This document shows, piece after piece, positions 36,641-48,089 of a stretch of 64,000 nt of DNA. Origin of the DNA: Capitulum mitella (lineage: Eukaryota > Arthropoda > Thecostraca > Pollicipedomorpha > Pollicipedidae); assembly GCA_030062745.1 (NCBI GenBank), contig CP099844.1, forward strand, positions 23,560,596 to 23,624,595, in the 5' to 3' direction. The notes below the pieces were generated by a model. The model worked only from the letters and a program-made list of their open reading frames with translations. It ran no database searches and was not told where the DNA came from. Both the position numbers and the translations under genes were made by a program. Position 1 is the stretch's first letter; every line of letters begins with the position of its first letter.

Positions 36641-37449
36641 GCAAGGGCCACTGGCTGGGCAGAGGCAAGGCCAAGAGTGCAAGGTGCAGTGTGTTCTCTG
36701 GGAGCACTGCGCCTTGTAGACATCTACACCAAGTGTAGATGTATGCAACTGCATACATCTTGCATACACCTGCACGAAATGCCAAGTGCCCCTGCACGGC
36801 GGGTGCAAGAACCAGTATCACGCAGAGTGAAACCGTATGAACGTGGAAGAGGAGAGAGCAAGGAAAAGGGAAAGAGTGGAAAGGGAAGGAGTGCGTGTGT
36901 GTGTGTCATGACGTTGGCATCTAATTTCATACGTGGGGTTTTGGTGCTTCTGAGGCGTGCAAGTGGACCTAACATCAGGTGGTCAGTGATCTTGTTATCC
37001 TGAGTGACTTTGGCGTCCAAAATGACCTCTGATGTGACCTCTTAAGTGCTCTGTACTTTTAACCTTGACCCAAGCTTTAAGGGAAGATGGGGATATCTTT
37101 GATCAGGCATTATGTGAGAAAAGGGTGACAAAAAATGCATGCTTGGACGAGAAAACACCTGGACGTAATTGCATGTCATTCGTCATGACATCACACCTTG
37201 ATAGCCAGTAAGAAAAATGCTCACTTATTTTTAAAATGTGTGTTGTACTCAGTGGCACAATTCTTGACTATAGGTGCGGCATAGTCGGTATTCAGTAATC
37301 ATGACAGGGATATTTACCAATTGCCACACCGGAAACGGCCACTTCCGGCTGTATGATTCTGGCTAAATTTGGCATTTGCACTGCCAGAAGGTCAAGCACC
37401 TATACATGGAATTTTCAATTTGTAAATGAAAGGGAAAAGTTTTTGGCAT

Positions 37450-37690
37450 TAATGGATTAATGCGTCGAATGCCACCAAAGATCAAAGACCTCTAGATTCG
37501 AGTTTCGACTTCTTTATCACTCGGTCAGACAATATCATTATGCAGGGATCTGCGATGTGGCGAATGTTTAGAATGTCTCGAATCGGCCGCCAAGTATACA
37601 GATTCTCGTGACTTTATCGAATGTGTCCAACGTTTGAGTCGGCTACCATCATATATTAATCGACTCTGCATAGCAAAACTGTCACTCGTA
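37450..37690 (+). repeat. Dispersed repeat B, copy 2
   Basis: It starts at about CAAAGACCTCTAGATTCGAG, then TTTCGACTTC, and carries AATGTCTCGAATCGGCCGCC with the following AAGTATAC. It is more diverged than the other two copies. Confidence 0.5.
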
Positions 37691-37889
37691 TGAAAGTTCG
37701 TGGTATGGCAAGGTTGAAAATGAATCCATTTGTGCCGTACGTTGCTTAGTTTTTACAATATTTGCAAGGAGGAAATTATTTTGCGGTCTTGCTCCACAGC
37801 TTTGAAACTCCAAGACTGCAAAGTAAATTTAGAAAGGTACCGCAAAACTGGGTTCATGTAGGTGACAACTTTGCTTTTTTGTGGCGATA

Positions 37890-38200
37890 AATAAATGTTG
37901 CAGATGTTTGGATTCTTGGTTATACGGTACATACAAATCGCATTTCAGCTAAAACCAAAGACCTATAGACTGGAATTTCGACTCCTCAGCCAATCAGTTA
38001 CATACATCAGCATACACAAATGTGAATGTGAGGAATTCGTCGAATGCCTCGAATCGTCTGTCAGCTATATTTGCGAATCCCCCGAATGTGTCGGATGTCT
38101 CGAATCAGCTGCCATCTACACAATTTTGACGAATGTAAAGAATGCGTAGAATTCGGTGCATTTGCCTCGAATCGACAGCTAACTTTACACCATGCCGTCT
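37890..38200 (+). repeat. Dispersed repeat B, copy 3
   Basis: It has CCAAAGACCTATAGACTGGA, then TTTCGACTCCTCAGCCAATC, and three internal CTCGAATC motifs. It is the closest match to the inverted copy at 36,300-36,640. A GC-rich patch (38,200-38,580) without a recognisable gene follows. Confidence 0.6.
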
Positions 38201-38639
38201 TGCAGACGAAGACGCGTCACGGGCCTGTGCCTTTGCACGAGCGACAATCCCTGCAACTCACCCACGTGCGTGGCGACTAATGCTTCTGGGTCGAGCGCGA
38301 GCCAGGCGCGGCTGCATGCACAGCCGCGGGCTGGGCTCGTTCGCGGAACACCCTTGCGCGCGGCAGGCACTCGCGACGGCGAGTTCGCTCTCCACACCAC
38401 CGTACCCAGGCACAGGCCGCCCGCCGTCGCAGCTCCCTCCTCCTCGACACACCCCGGACTACTGACACACTGATCACTGCCATCCCCCCACCCGCTATCC
38501 CCCCCGCCGGCCCGACTCCAGCGCCACCTCGGCCGGCGGCTCAACTGCAAGGCCGGTCCGGCCGCCGTGATGCGACTGCGATGCGCTCGTTACCAGGAAA
38601 GTGCAACTGTATGTAAACTATCTAAAACTAAATATGTAC

Positions 38640-38950
38640 TTTTGGACATGGCTGGCGGTTCCAGATGGATGAAGGTCAGGACCCCTCCGTCCCATTATTC
38701 AAGGATTTTAACATTGGGCCTATGGCAATGACTGGAAAGAAACAGTTTGAAATCCTATGTGGAACCCCCCAGCAATTTTCGGAAATCTTCAGCCATGCTT
38801 TTGAAGAGCGTTTGATTGTGCCCCTTCCCGCATGACAAATTCCGCCCCTCCAATGTTAATGTCCAAAATGAAACTGGTGAAATTGTAGAATGGCAGGTTA
38901 AACAGCTACCCGGAAGCTTAGAGCCCCTGATATAGTGCTGTATGCCTTAA
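38640..38950 (+). repeat. Dispersed repeat A, copy 2
   Basis: This is the partner of 35,840-36,115. The pair brackets the three copies of repeat B. A G run of about seventeen bases follows at about 38,962. Confidence 0.55.
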
Positions 38951-39591
38951 CCTTCGCTCACCGGGGGGGGGGGGGGGGTTCGAGAACCCCTCAGGTTTTC
39001 TAAACATAGCGCAAACACGAAGAGTGCTAAAAGAGTGAAATTACCGCTAGTTGCTAGCACTTCATTTTTTAATCTCGTGGCAAAATTTTGAAATCAAGTC
39101 ATGCCAGATCACTGACCTATTTGAACCTTCAAACAAGGCATGTCAAAAAAGCTAAAGCGTGTGCCAGTGATGGCAAAAAAGAATATTGACAAACGAAAAA
39201 CTGTATTCTAACCCCCAATGCATTCTCTAAAAAGTGCACGTTTTCAGTTGTTCGGAAAATGGCTTGACTAGGCTTCAGGCCAAGCCGTACTGAGATGCTG
39301 TTTTTTGTCTTTCTGCAAGAGATTACGATCTATAGGAACCTTTTTTGCCTAAGGAAAGAGACGCAGATAGTTCTGATACGAGTTTTGCGAAGTGACTGAG
39401 AAGAGGTGTTGGTATTACGAATGAAAGAATTTTTCGCGCTATCATCCATGTTTTGTGTGTGTTATTATTTACACAACGTTTCGGCCAGTGAGTTCTCCGA
39501 TAGTCGTCAAGTTTAGTTTGTCAGATATTAATTGTTCCTGAAAGGCACCGGCTGGTTTTTGCTTTTAGCCATGTATGCATCGCAACCTCGA

Positions 39592-39690
39592 AAGCGTTGC
39601 AGTATATAGATTCGAACCAGGGACCTTCTGACTCTGAGTCCGGCACGCTGACCACCGCGCTATCGAGGAGACCTCGGACAATTGCAAATA
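39592..39690 (-). repeat. tRNA-like sequence, probable SINE head or tRNA pseudogene
   Basis: On the minus strand ATAGCGCGGTGGTCAGCGTG resembles an A box and D arm, CCGGACTCAGAGTC an anticodon arm, and GGTTCGAATCT a B box. The spacing is close to that of a tRNA, but the acceptor arms do not pair. Together with the 32,795 copy it suggests a tRNA-derived SINE family. Confidence 0.5.
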
Positions 39691-39971
39691 CTGCAGGGCC
39701 TCCAAGGCTGCGATGCATACATGGCTAACAGCCCAAAACCAGCCGGTCCTTCTCAAGACCAATTAACACCTGACAAATTGACAGCTGACGACAGCCGGAG
39801 AACATACTGGCCGGAACGCTGTGTGAATAATGGTAACACACAAGACCAGGATGATAGCCTGAAAAATTCCTCCATCCGTTTTGATACGCTCTTTGAATGT
39901 TGCAACATACCGTCAGGTAATTACAAAGTCGAATATACAAAAAATGCGTATGAAATGATCTAATGATAACA

Positions 39972-40017
39972 TCACATCATCTGCCTGGGCGGCGCGCCGC
40001 CCAGGCAGATGATGTGA
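39972..40017. repeat. 46-bp perfect palindrome
   Basis: The left half begins TCACATCATCTGCCTGGGCG, and the right half is its exact complement around a centre at 39,994/39,995 with no spacer. The GC-rich centre is GGCGCGCC. Confidence 0.97.
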
Positions 40018-40208
40018 AGCTGCTCCACTTGAAACGGCTGACCAGCGATCAGCTGGTGCAGCTGGTGCACTCGCCGCCCCAGTCCACGGAGCGGGCGGTC
40101 AAGTTGACCACTGAAGCGGTCGCCGCCGTGACCGGTGCAGCCCGCCAAAATGGCATTGCTCTAAATAACACAACGTTCTGTGAGCGCCACAAACAAAGAT
40201 TGCTGTGA
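40018..40208 (+). other. Short coding-like stretch beside the palindrome
   Basis: The plus strand reads KLLHLKRLTSDQLVQLVHSP and on through TERAVKLTTEAVAAVTGAA. This amphipathic, codon-biased stretch looks more like real protein than its surroundings. GCCGCCCAG in the right half of the palindrome could be a splice acceptor just before it. I do not recognise a family. It could be an exon, a captured exon fragment, or chance in a GC-rich patch. Confidence 0.25.
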
Positions 40209-40805
40209 ATCATGCGATGGGGCCGAGACAGCACGCTGGTAACCGCACAGTCTACTTGGTGTGTGCGGGTGGTGTGTAGGTGCCGTTAGTTGATTGTGAT
40301 CTTTTAGTTATATTATTGGCCAATACGGCTTTGACAGGACTCGTATCTTGAATTTAAGCTGAAGACGTAAACCAGGTTCATTTACTTTTCCATCTCTCAA
40401 TATACAAAGCACGAAATAACCAGACGCTGACACAACACCGGCCTTGACCACAAGCTTGCCCGGCCTCAGCGTGCGACGCTAGCGCCATTTAGTCCGAGGG
40501 AGGTCCGTACCTACCATCTTCTAAGCAATACTGCAGGACTACTGAATAGGGTAGCGCGGTGTGGTTCACGTGGAAAGCAAGAGAAGCAGTAGATTTGTCA
40601 TCTTTAATATCATTTGACGTTTGGCTTCTTCACAAATAGGTATTACGTCCAAAATCCCAAAGACGTGAATTTTGTTTCGCAAAAGTTTCTTGTGGGCGAG
40701 GCGGGCAATTTTTTTTAAACTGGGCTTTAAAGACCCATATCAAAATACATCAGATCAGACCACGCCTATGTGCGTTTTCGGGAAGGTTGAGAAGGGGCCA
40801 CCCTG

Positions 40806-40810
<5 letters not shown>

Positions 40811-40851
<41 letters not shown>
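40811..40851. repeat. (TA)20 microsatellite
   Basis: About 20 uninterrupted TA dinucleotides. No gene is seen in the surrounding 40,210-41,700. Confidence 0.95.
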
Positions 40852-40853
<2 letters not shown>

Positions 40854-41711
40854 TGGTTGCGAAGCAAACGCCATTCACGCCGAACGAGACCCCCTGAAGT
40901 GGGAGTCCCTCTCCCCCGACCGAAGGCCTACCTTTTTTGTTTCTGAACGTTTCCATTCTAGTCGCTATCTCCACCCCATTTCCCTTTAAAAATGCCAAAG
41001 CTTCCATACTGGAACAAACAAGTTTAGCACTGATTATCGGAGATAAGGTCTTCATTTCGACAACAAATGTTTCCTATGCCATGTGCAATTCAGCGTAAAT
41101 GAGTTTAAATTTGCGCGATTATTTCTTGAAAATTCAAATAGCGTTCTGACAGCAAATACCAATTTACCTCAATGTCTCAAACTGTTGATTTCACAAATTA
41201 TGAATGTGGCAAAGGTGGATTTATTTGAAGCCATCCATATGCAATTTAACTACTGAAGCATGACTTCAGGCATAAATTTTCAGCACACCTAGTCTGCACA
41301 AAAAATGCAATAAATATTTCGTTCCCACCCATGCACTTGACGACTGACGCATGGGTGGCCTGCATGTAGCATGTTAGCTCTTCGAAGATTATAAAGGTCT
41401 TTTACGTACATCTAATTTTTAAGACGCCAGAAAACAACTGGAGGACTCAGTAACTTCTGGAGTGGGTCAGATGGACATTGCAGGGGCTCATGCCCTACCG
41501 AAATACACAAACAGCGTCGCGGTCACGTGCCTCTGGTGGCCTGGTGAGGCCGGCACTGGCCAACTGAGCCGTACCGGAGCTGCGTCAGACCGCGGCGTCT
41601 GCAGTTAGGCATCCTGTGCCCGCTGGGCTGGCGGTGATTGGATCGGAACGTGAGACCGTCGACCGGTCGTATTTCTGTTGGTCCGAGTTAAACACAGTCA
41701 GGCCCGCCGTG

Positions 41712-42120
41712 GTCTGGGCTCTGGACGGAGGTTCACTGCTGTCTGGGCTCTGGACGGAGGTTCGCTGCTGTCTCGGCTCTGAACGGAGGTCCGCTGCTGT
41801 CTGGGCTCTGAACGGAGGTCCACTGCTGTCTGGGCTCTGGACGGAGGTTCGCTGCTGTCTGGGCTCTGGACGGAGGTCCACTGCTGTCTGGGCTCTGGAC
41901 GGAGGCCCGCTGCTGTCTGGGCTCTGGACGGAGGTCCGCTGCTGTCTGGGCTCTGGACGGAGGTCCGCTGCTGTCTGGGCTCTGAGCGGAGGCCCGCTGG
42001 TGTCTGGGCTCTGAGCGGAGGTTCGCTGCTGTCTGGGCTCTGGACGGAGGTTCGCTGCTGTCTGGGCTCTGTACTTTCTACGGAGGTCTGTTGCTGTCTA
42101 TGCCCTGATCGAAGATCCGT
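41712..42120. repeat. 29-bp minisatellite, about 12 copies
   Basis: The unit GTCTGGGCTCTGGACGGAGG followed by TCCGCTGCT repeats every 29 bp with a few substitutions to about 42,070, then degenerates. A 29-bp period cycles through all three frames, so the long open frames on both strands (a 29-residue peptide repeat) are products of the repeat and not evidence of a gene. Confidence 0.95.
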
Positions 42121-43439
42121 TGGTCCGAAGGTCTGCATTTTATGGATAGAGGTGGACAGGCTGAAGCAGCGACGTGGCTAAGCGTCGCATCGGAGACGCA
42201 TGAGCACAGAATGTGAATAAATAAAAAAAAATGAAAGGCCTATGAAAATGCTGAATGGCTGTATTCGCGTCATCTAAAGACCATGCAGACCCATCCAGTA
42301 AGCATCAATACATCACTGATAAAATGCAACTTTTCGTGTGGCATTTGGGTTTCGTAACAACGACGCAATGCTTTTTGAACGAATCACCGCTCTCGTTTTC
42401 TTTCTCTCTGTTTGCGCCCGAGAAAGCGTAATCGCAGGGATGGGCTTTGGACAAAGCTTCTTCGATCAGTACCAATCATTGCGGAGCTATGGAATAAAGG
42501 AATTAAGTAAGAGCGGCACTTAGAGGCACCGTTTAAGAGAGGTTTTGAGGGCCAGGGCCGCAAATAACAAAAAATGGGATGGTGGATGTTGAAAGCGCAA
42601 CGACACTCAGTGTGTCGTCTTTGCCATTTCGTCCAAACCATAGCCGACCACCTCGATCCAGACAGAGTACGCAAGCAATTCACCCCCTCTCCCCTACCGG
42701 GAATAAAACTCCTCGCAGGTGCGGAACCTCTCGTGCCACAGCCGGCTGTGAGCTTTACTCGATCGGGCCAGCTCTCAGAAAGGTGGGCGTCGCACGTGGA
42801 CGGCAAAAGAGGCCAGATTCGGCGAGATCCAGGCACACCAGATCCGGTTCCTTAGTTAGAAACCAGAGCTGGCGGCAAAGCGGCTTTCAAAGAAACGCAT
42901 CAGCCCTGGATAAACTAACGAGCGGCATTGTGACGGAGGGTGTAACCAGGAGGAATCAGGCGACCCTCCGGACAATTCACGGACCCCACGAGCATAACTG
43001 CTGTGCTGTCAGACGCGGCATTCGTCAGTCCTTGTTGTCCGTAATGCGGCCCGGCTGCCCTGAACTCTGCCGCGAGCGACCGTTTGGACTGATTCCGTTC
43101 TTTCCCGTTTTTGAGTGATGACAAATCGCTCTCTTGCTTTCCTGAATGTGGCTATGTAGAATGTCCATCTCCAATGGTATGGACATTTGGCATCATCGCA
43201 CAAAGGTCCTTTGATCTACTTAATCTTATGTATACTTATTCATGAAATCTTGCTGATATTTTGATGCATATATCATTCTTGGGTGAAATCACCGTTCGCT
43301 CAAAAAAAGAAAACTGACTCGACCAGAAGAATAAAGCAGGAAGTGGTCATGTCAAAACTTGCGAGGACCACGACGCAAGGTAATGCGATGCTATTCAATG
43401 GCTGTGCGGGATGCCCATCGGGGTGCTCGGAGGGGATAG
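42121..43439. other. No gene recognised
   Basis: A plus-strand frame of 179 codons at 42,579-43,118 has no recognisable domain or supporting exon structure and is not called. Confidence 0.35.
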
Positions 43440-44187
43440 ATTCTAGGCTTTTCTTCAGAGGAGCATTTCCCCACACATCCCAGCTTGCATTAGAACTTAA
43501 AACAATGGAAAACGTCCAAGTAAAAATTCCCGAAAATATTCTTGGAGTGCCAACTTTTCCCCGAACAGGTCATGTTTTGCGCTACCGATTCGAATCTTGG
43601 TCGGCATTAGCACGCAAAACAGGCAGATAACACCTGGTATTGTCATCGTTTGTGTCACGCGGAAGCTTCAGTGTCTGGATAGTAACGCACTGCTTGTTGT
43701 GCATTGTGCTTGATGGTGCATCGATAGCATATGGTGTTTTATGAAGGATGTAAATGGTGTATATAGAACTTGATGAATGGCCATGCACTATGATAAAAAC
43801 GGATGGGCCATTGTCGGACTGAATATTCCTTGGTGACATATGGATGCAATGATGATTTCCAGAAAAGATTCAGTCGCCCTTGCTGTCGTGATAATTGCGA
43901 GAATTCATATTTCTGACAAATGCTGGTACTGGGCAAGGCACGTGTTGAGAAGACAGAACGGTCCTGGGCATCCGATGACAAACTGTCTCGTCGCTGCTCT
44001 CGGATCGCATGACGCATACGGTTCGCCATGGGGGAGCAGGTAGAACAGCCGCACACCGACAGTTACCAAGGAGGTACCGTCATAACATTCTACATGAGCC
44101 CATTTCCGAAACGCTCAGTACAGGGTGGTGACGCACTGCTGCCCGGTGCCGGCAGCTGCGGAGCATGCGAGGAGCGACACGTGAGTA

Positions 44188-45484
44188 CGAGGGTGGGCTG
44201 AAAAGTTCATAGGCTCACAATGATGGACTGGTCGAATAAGACCATAAATGGTTTATTTTTCAACGTAGTCTCCCCTGCCATCCACACACTCCTTCCAGCG
44301 GTGTTGTAGCGCTTGGATGGATCCCGGTGGTATAGGAGCTCTCATCCTGACCGCTAAAAAAGTCCTCAACAGCAGATATGACCTCATTATTGGTCCGGTA
44401 CTGCTTCCCAGCCAAGTGTTTTTTCATGTTTGGGAACAGAAAATAGTCAGATGGCGCCAAATCAGGAGAATATGGGAGTGATCAACCAGTTGAAAGCCAC
44501 AGTCACGCACAGCAGCCATTGCAAACACCGACTTGTGAGCAGGAGCATTGTCCTGGTGAAACAGGATCCCCTTCGTCAGTTTTCCAGGCCGCTTTGACTT
44601 GACAGCCTTTCACAGCTGCCTCAGCAAGTTGGCATAGTATTCTCCGTTGATAGTTTGTCCTTTCTGAGGGTAATCAATGAACACAATGCCCTTTGCCTCC
44701 CAGAAGACGAAGGCCATCACCTTCTCTGTTGACGACACCACCTTGGCCTTCTCTGGAGCGGGAGAAGGGGGGTGTTTCCACTGCATCGACTGCCGTTTGG
44801 TCTCTGGCTCGAAGTGGTGGACCCAACACTCATCTTTGGTGAGGAAACGTTCAAGAAAACTGGTTGGACCTACTTCAAAAAGCGCCAAGTTTTCCCGCGA
44901 CATGACCAGCCTGGTGTGCTTTTGGTCAGGCGTCAAAAGGCGTGGCACCCACCGAGCGGAAACCTTTGACATGCCTAGTTCTTTGTGCAGAATATTCTCT
45001 ACTCGTTCACGGGAGATAGCTACGGTATTGGCTATCTGATTAACAGTTAAATGTCTGTCATCCATCACCATGTGGTGAACACGGTCGATGTTTTCTTGGG
45101 TGGCTGCTGTGGCAGGACGTCCGGACCTTGGGTCATCTTCAAGGCTCTCCCTATCCCTCTTGAATTCAGCTGCCCACTTTTGCACAATTGATAAAGCTGG
45201 AGCATCATCCCCTAATGTAGCAACCATGTCGGCGTGAATGTCCTTGGGGGTTAACCCCTTTTTCTGCAGATATTTGATAACACCACGGTGCCAAATTTTA
45301 TCCATATTCACAAAATGTCTCTGGTTCTACTTTTCAAAATCTTGAATCACTCAATCATCGTCAGTTGATCTGAAAGAAACAATGCCGTTAGTATCACAAA
45401 AGGTTGAAATTAATGCATACCAAGTTTCATTGCTGTGGCATAACTCCTTCCGAGTCAGCCTATGAACTTTTCAGCCCACCCTCG
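44188..45484 (-). mobile_element. Mariner-family transposon, inactive
   Basis: The element is 1,297 bp long, the usual mariner size. Its terminal inverted repeats begin CGAGGGTGGGCTGAAAAGTT and extend about 28 bp (to CATAGGCT), and TA flanks both sides. The left junction reads GTGAG-TA and the right TATAGCTCC. The matching place in the inverted partner copy reads GTGAGTATAGCTCC, which is an intact empty site. It carries one broken transposase on the minus strand. Confidence 0.95.
44253..45305 (-). pseudogene. Mariner transposase, disrupted
   Basis: Reading starts at ATG 45305 with MDKIWHRGVIKYLQKKG and keeps an N-terminal helix-turn-helix region, a WVPRLLT motif and the first catalytic aspartate in TKDECWVHHFEPET. 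Three lesions follow: an in-frame TGA at 44,612-44,610, probably from a CpG change in CGA; a missing base near 44,474 within a HSPYSPD-type motif; and a four-base GGAT duplication near 44,315-44,322. Beyond them the other family blocks are legible (FHQDNAPAHKS, LAPSDYFLFPNMKKHL, then RWKECVDGRGDYVEK and stop). The first and second catalytic aspartates are present, and the third lies at the frameshifted motif. The product cannot be functional. Confidence 0.95.
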
Positions 45485-46039
45485 TATAGCTCCGTCTGTA
45501 CAGCTCAGATGTTTCTGTGTTTTATAATGTTATGCTAGTGTGCTTGATCGATATGTTCCATTTCAAATTATGTATGCAGTTGGAGTACTCGGAGAGGCCG
45601 CTGGGTGGTGGCGCGCGGCATTATCGTGTTGTACGGCGCAGCGGAGTCGGTGGCTCTGGAAAGAGCCGGGTATTTTGTTGTCGTTTCGGCCGTGGACCTT
45701 CTTCGGTGCGTCGGGACGTCCAGTCACGGCGGCTGCCGAGAGCGTACCGTAGCCACAGCCACGTAGCCACAGTCCGGACTGTATTTACAGTCTACTTTTG
45801 GTAGCCGCCGCGACTAAACGTTCTGACGCAACAAAGAAGGTGTACGGCCAAAACGTCTGCAAAATACCGAGCTCTTTCAAGAGGCACCAATTCCGCTCCG
45901 CCATACAATACGATGATGCCGCACGCTATCATCCATCCGTAATATAAATAAACGACTTTATCTGTAATACACACAAGGTCGAGAAAAGTGTCGTTCAGAA
46001 ACAAAACAAAGAGTAGAGAAATTATTGGTTAGTTGATGA

Positions 46040-47185
46040 CCCACATGACGCAGCAGGGATGGTGATTGAAAAGAGTCGCGTATTTTGCAGTCGTTTTGAC
46101 CGTGGACCTTCTTCGTTGAGTCAGGACGTCCAGTCGCGGCGACTGTCAAGAGAAGACGTAATTACAGTCCGGACTGTAATTACGTGGCTGTGGCTACGGT
46201 CCGCTTTCGGCAGCCGTCGCCGAAGAAGGTCCACGGCCGAAACGACAACAAAATACCCAGCTCTTTCCAGAGCCACCAACTCCGCTGCGCCGTACAACAC
46301 GATAATGCCGCGCGCCACCACCCAGCGGCCTCTCCGAGAATTTCGGCTGCATAGATAATTTAAAATGGAACATATCGATCAAGCACACAAGCATAACATC
46401 ATAAAACACAGAAACATCTGAGCTGTACAGACGGAGCTATACTCACGTGTCGCTCCTCGCATACTCCGCAGCTGCCGGCACCGGGCAGCAGTGACGCCAC
46501 CACCCTGTACTGAGCGTTTCGGAAATGGACTTATGTAGAATGTTACGACGGTACCTCCTTGGTAAATGCCGATGTGCGGCTGTTCTACCTACTCCCCCAT
46601 GGCGAGCCGTATGCGTTACGCGTTCCGAGAGCAGCAACGAGACAGCGTTTGTCATCGAATGCCCAGGACCGTCTGTCTTCTCGACACGTAGCTTCCCAGT
46701 GCTAGTGGTCATCAGAAACGGCGAATCCTCGTAATAAATACGACAGCAAAGGCGAGTGAATTTTTCTGGAAAGCACCATTGCATCGGCATGTCACCAAAC
46801 GGGACATGGTAGTCCGGCCATTAACCCAGCCATTTTCACTGTAATGCATTGCTATTCGTCAAGTTGCATAAGCACCATTTACATCCTTCGTAAAACATAC
46901 ATGATATCCATGTACCTAACAAGCAATGTCCTATCATTCTGAAACTTCAGGTTTCCACATGGCACAGACGATGGGAAAGTTGGGTGTTACCTTCCTGTTT
47001 TGAAAGCTAATATCAACAGAGACTTAAATGTCCCGGGATCGCAAAACATGACCTTTTTATCAAAAGCTGGCGCTGAAAGAATATTTTTAAAAAGGGAATT
47101 AATATTTCGACGTTTCCCATTGTCCAAAGGCCCAACGCAAGCTACAGTGTTAGGAGATTGCTACCCGGAACAAAAATCTAAAATC
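46040..47185 (-). repeat. Inverted duplication, right copy (empty mariner site)
   Basis: On the minus strand this follows the left copy base by base for long stretches, with an estimated 10-15% difference and small gaps. It lacks the mariner: AGCTATACTCAC at about 46,435-46,446 is the undisturbed target. Like its partner it contains an internal foldback (about 46,060-46,135 against 46,210-46,290). The two copies lie tail to tail, separated by about 120 bases. Confidence 0.75.
46156..46185. repeat. 30-bp perfect palindrome
   Basis: ACGTAATTACAGTCC is followed at once by its exact reverse complement. It is the centre of the internal foldback of the right copy. The left copy keeps only the inner 14 bases at 45,770-45,783. 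Confidence 0.97.
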
Positions 47186-48089
47186 ATTGCGGTCCAGCTC
47201 ATACATTTCACTGATTACAATAAAATTACGGCTTGCAACATATGCTGCGTCAACGCATTCGATGCCACATCATAATTATTTGCTGGTACGGGAGCCCGAT
47301 GGGCAGATAGGTATTTTGTGTCTCCAGTCTAAAACGGAAGTACAAATGGAATAGGAGGCCATGCGCCTCGGTTACCCACCGGCGGGTGTCTGTCATTTGG
47401 TCTGAATTCCTCTGAGTTGCATGAGACGGATGTGAAAAATGCCATCCATGCTTGGAACCCAAACTGGTTTGTCTTATCGTGTGTGAGTCCCAGTTTGCGA
47501 GGCGAGGTCTCGTCCATATGTGGGCATACCAAGCTTTATATGAAGAAGCTAACATTTTCGAGAACATCATTCGATGAACTCTGTATTTGTATGTGCCGGA
47601 CTTCTTAGATCAGTAACAGGAACAATACGTCTGCCTCTGTCGCACCCACACGATCTGAACATCAGGGCATTGAATGTATGTGCTTCAAGCTCCAGAAAGG
47701 TGCAAAATGGAACATTTTGATTATGATGATGTAATCTCCTGACGGGAGATTACAGACTTTAGGAGCCGTTGTCACAGCCACGTAACGTTTGTTATCCTGT
47801 CGCTCTTTACTCTGCATCTTATGTGGGTTCTTAGGGACAACGGAATGATCCCTTCATGCTCATATGTGTATCTGACCGATTAATGTGCAATGGTTTGATC
47901 CATCTTGTCATCTTTCTAAGAAATGTTTGAAATGAAACCGAAAAAGAAACGTGCTAAGAAATACTGACTACGCCAGGAAATGAAATTCTTAAAAATCTAA
48001 AACGGGCACGGCGACAGCCGAATCAGCCCATTGGACAGGTCCTCGGTCGACTCCGTTACTCAGATGCAGCGACAATGCTCCGCTGTTGC
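47186..48089. other. No gene recognised
   Basis: Apart from a 9-bp stem hairpin (GTAATCTCC...GGAGATTAC, about 47,728-47,750) nothing stands out. Confidence 0.4.

Larger units (their letters stand above)
43440..45920 (+). repeat. Inverted duplication, left copy (holds the mariner)
   Basis: Without the mariner at 44,188-45,484 this copy is about 1.2 kb. It aligns on the opposite strand with about 46,040-47,185. Strong landmarks are GTCATGTTTTGCG, GAAGGATGTAAATGGTG, AAGACAGA...GGTCCTGGGCAT, CAAGGAGGTACCGTC and CGGTGCCGGCAGCTGCGGAG. Inside it, a second, smaller inverted repeat (about 45,630-45,720 against 45,830-45,920) flanks ACAGTCCGGACTGT. The outer limits are estimated by eye. No coding function is seen. 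Confidence 0.75.

Noticed and set aside
39592-39690. Functional tRNA gene
   Set aside because: A- and B-box-like sequences are present, but the acceptor stem does not pair, so a SINE head or pseudogene is more likely.
41585-42138. 29-residue repeat proteins on both strands
   Set aside because: A 29-bp array read in rotating frames gives them; there is no start context, domain or composition unlike the array itself.
42579-43118. 179-codon plus-strand frame
   Set aside because: No recognisable domain, no splice support, and overlapping frames on the other strand; treated as chance.
44677-45039. Plus-strand frame of 120 codons
   Set aside because: It is the antisense of the mariner transposase.
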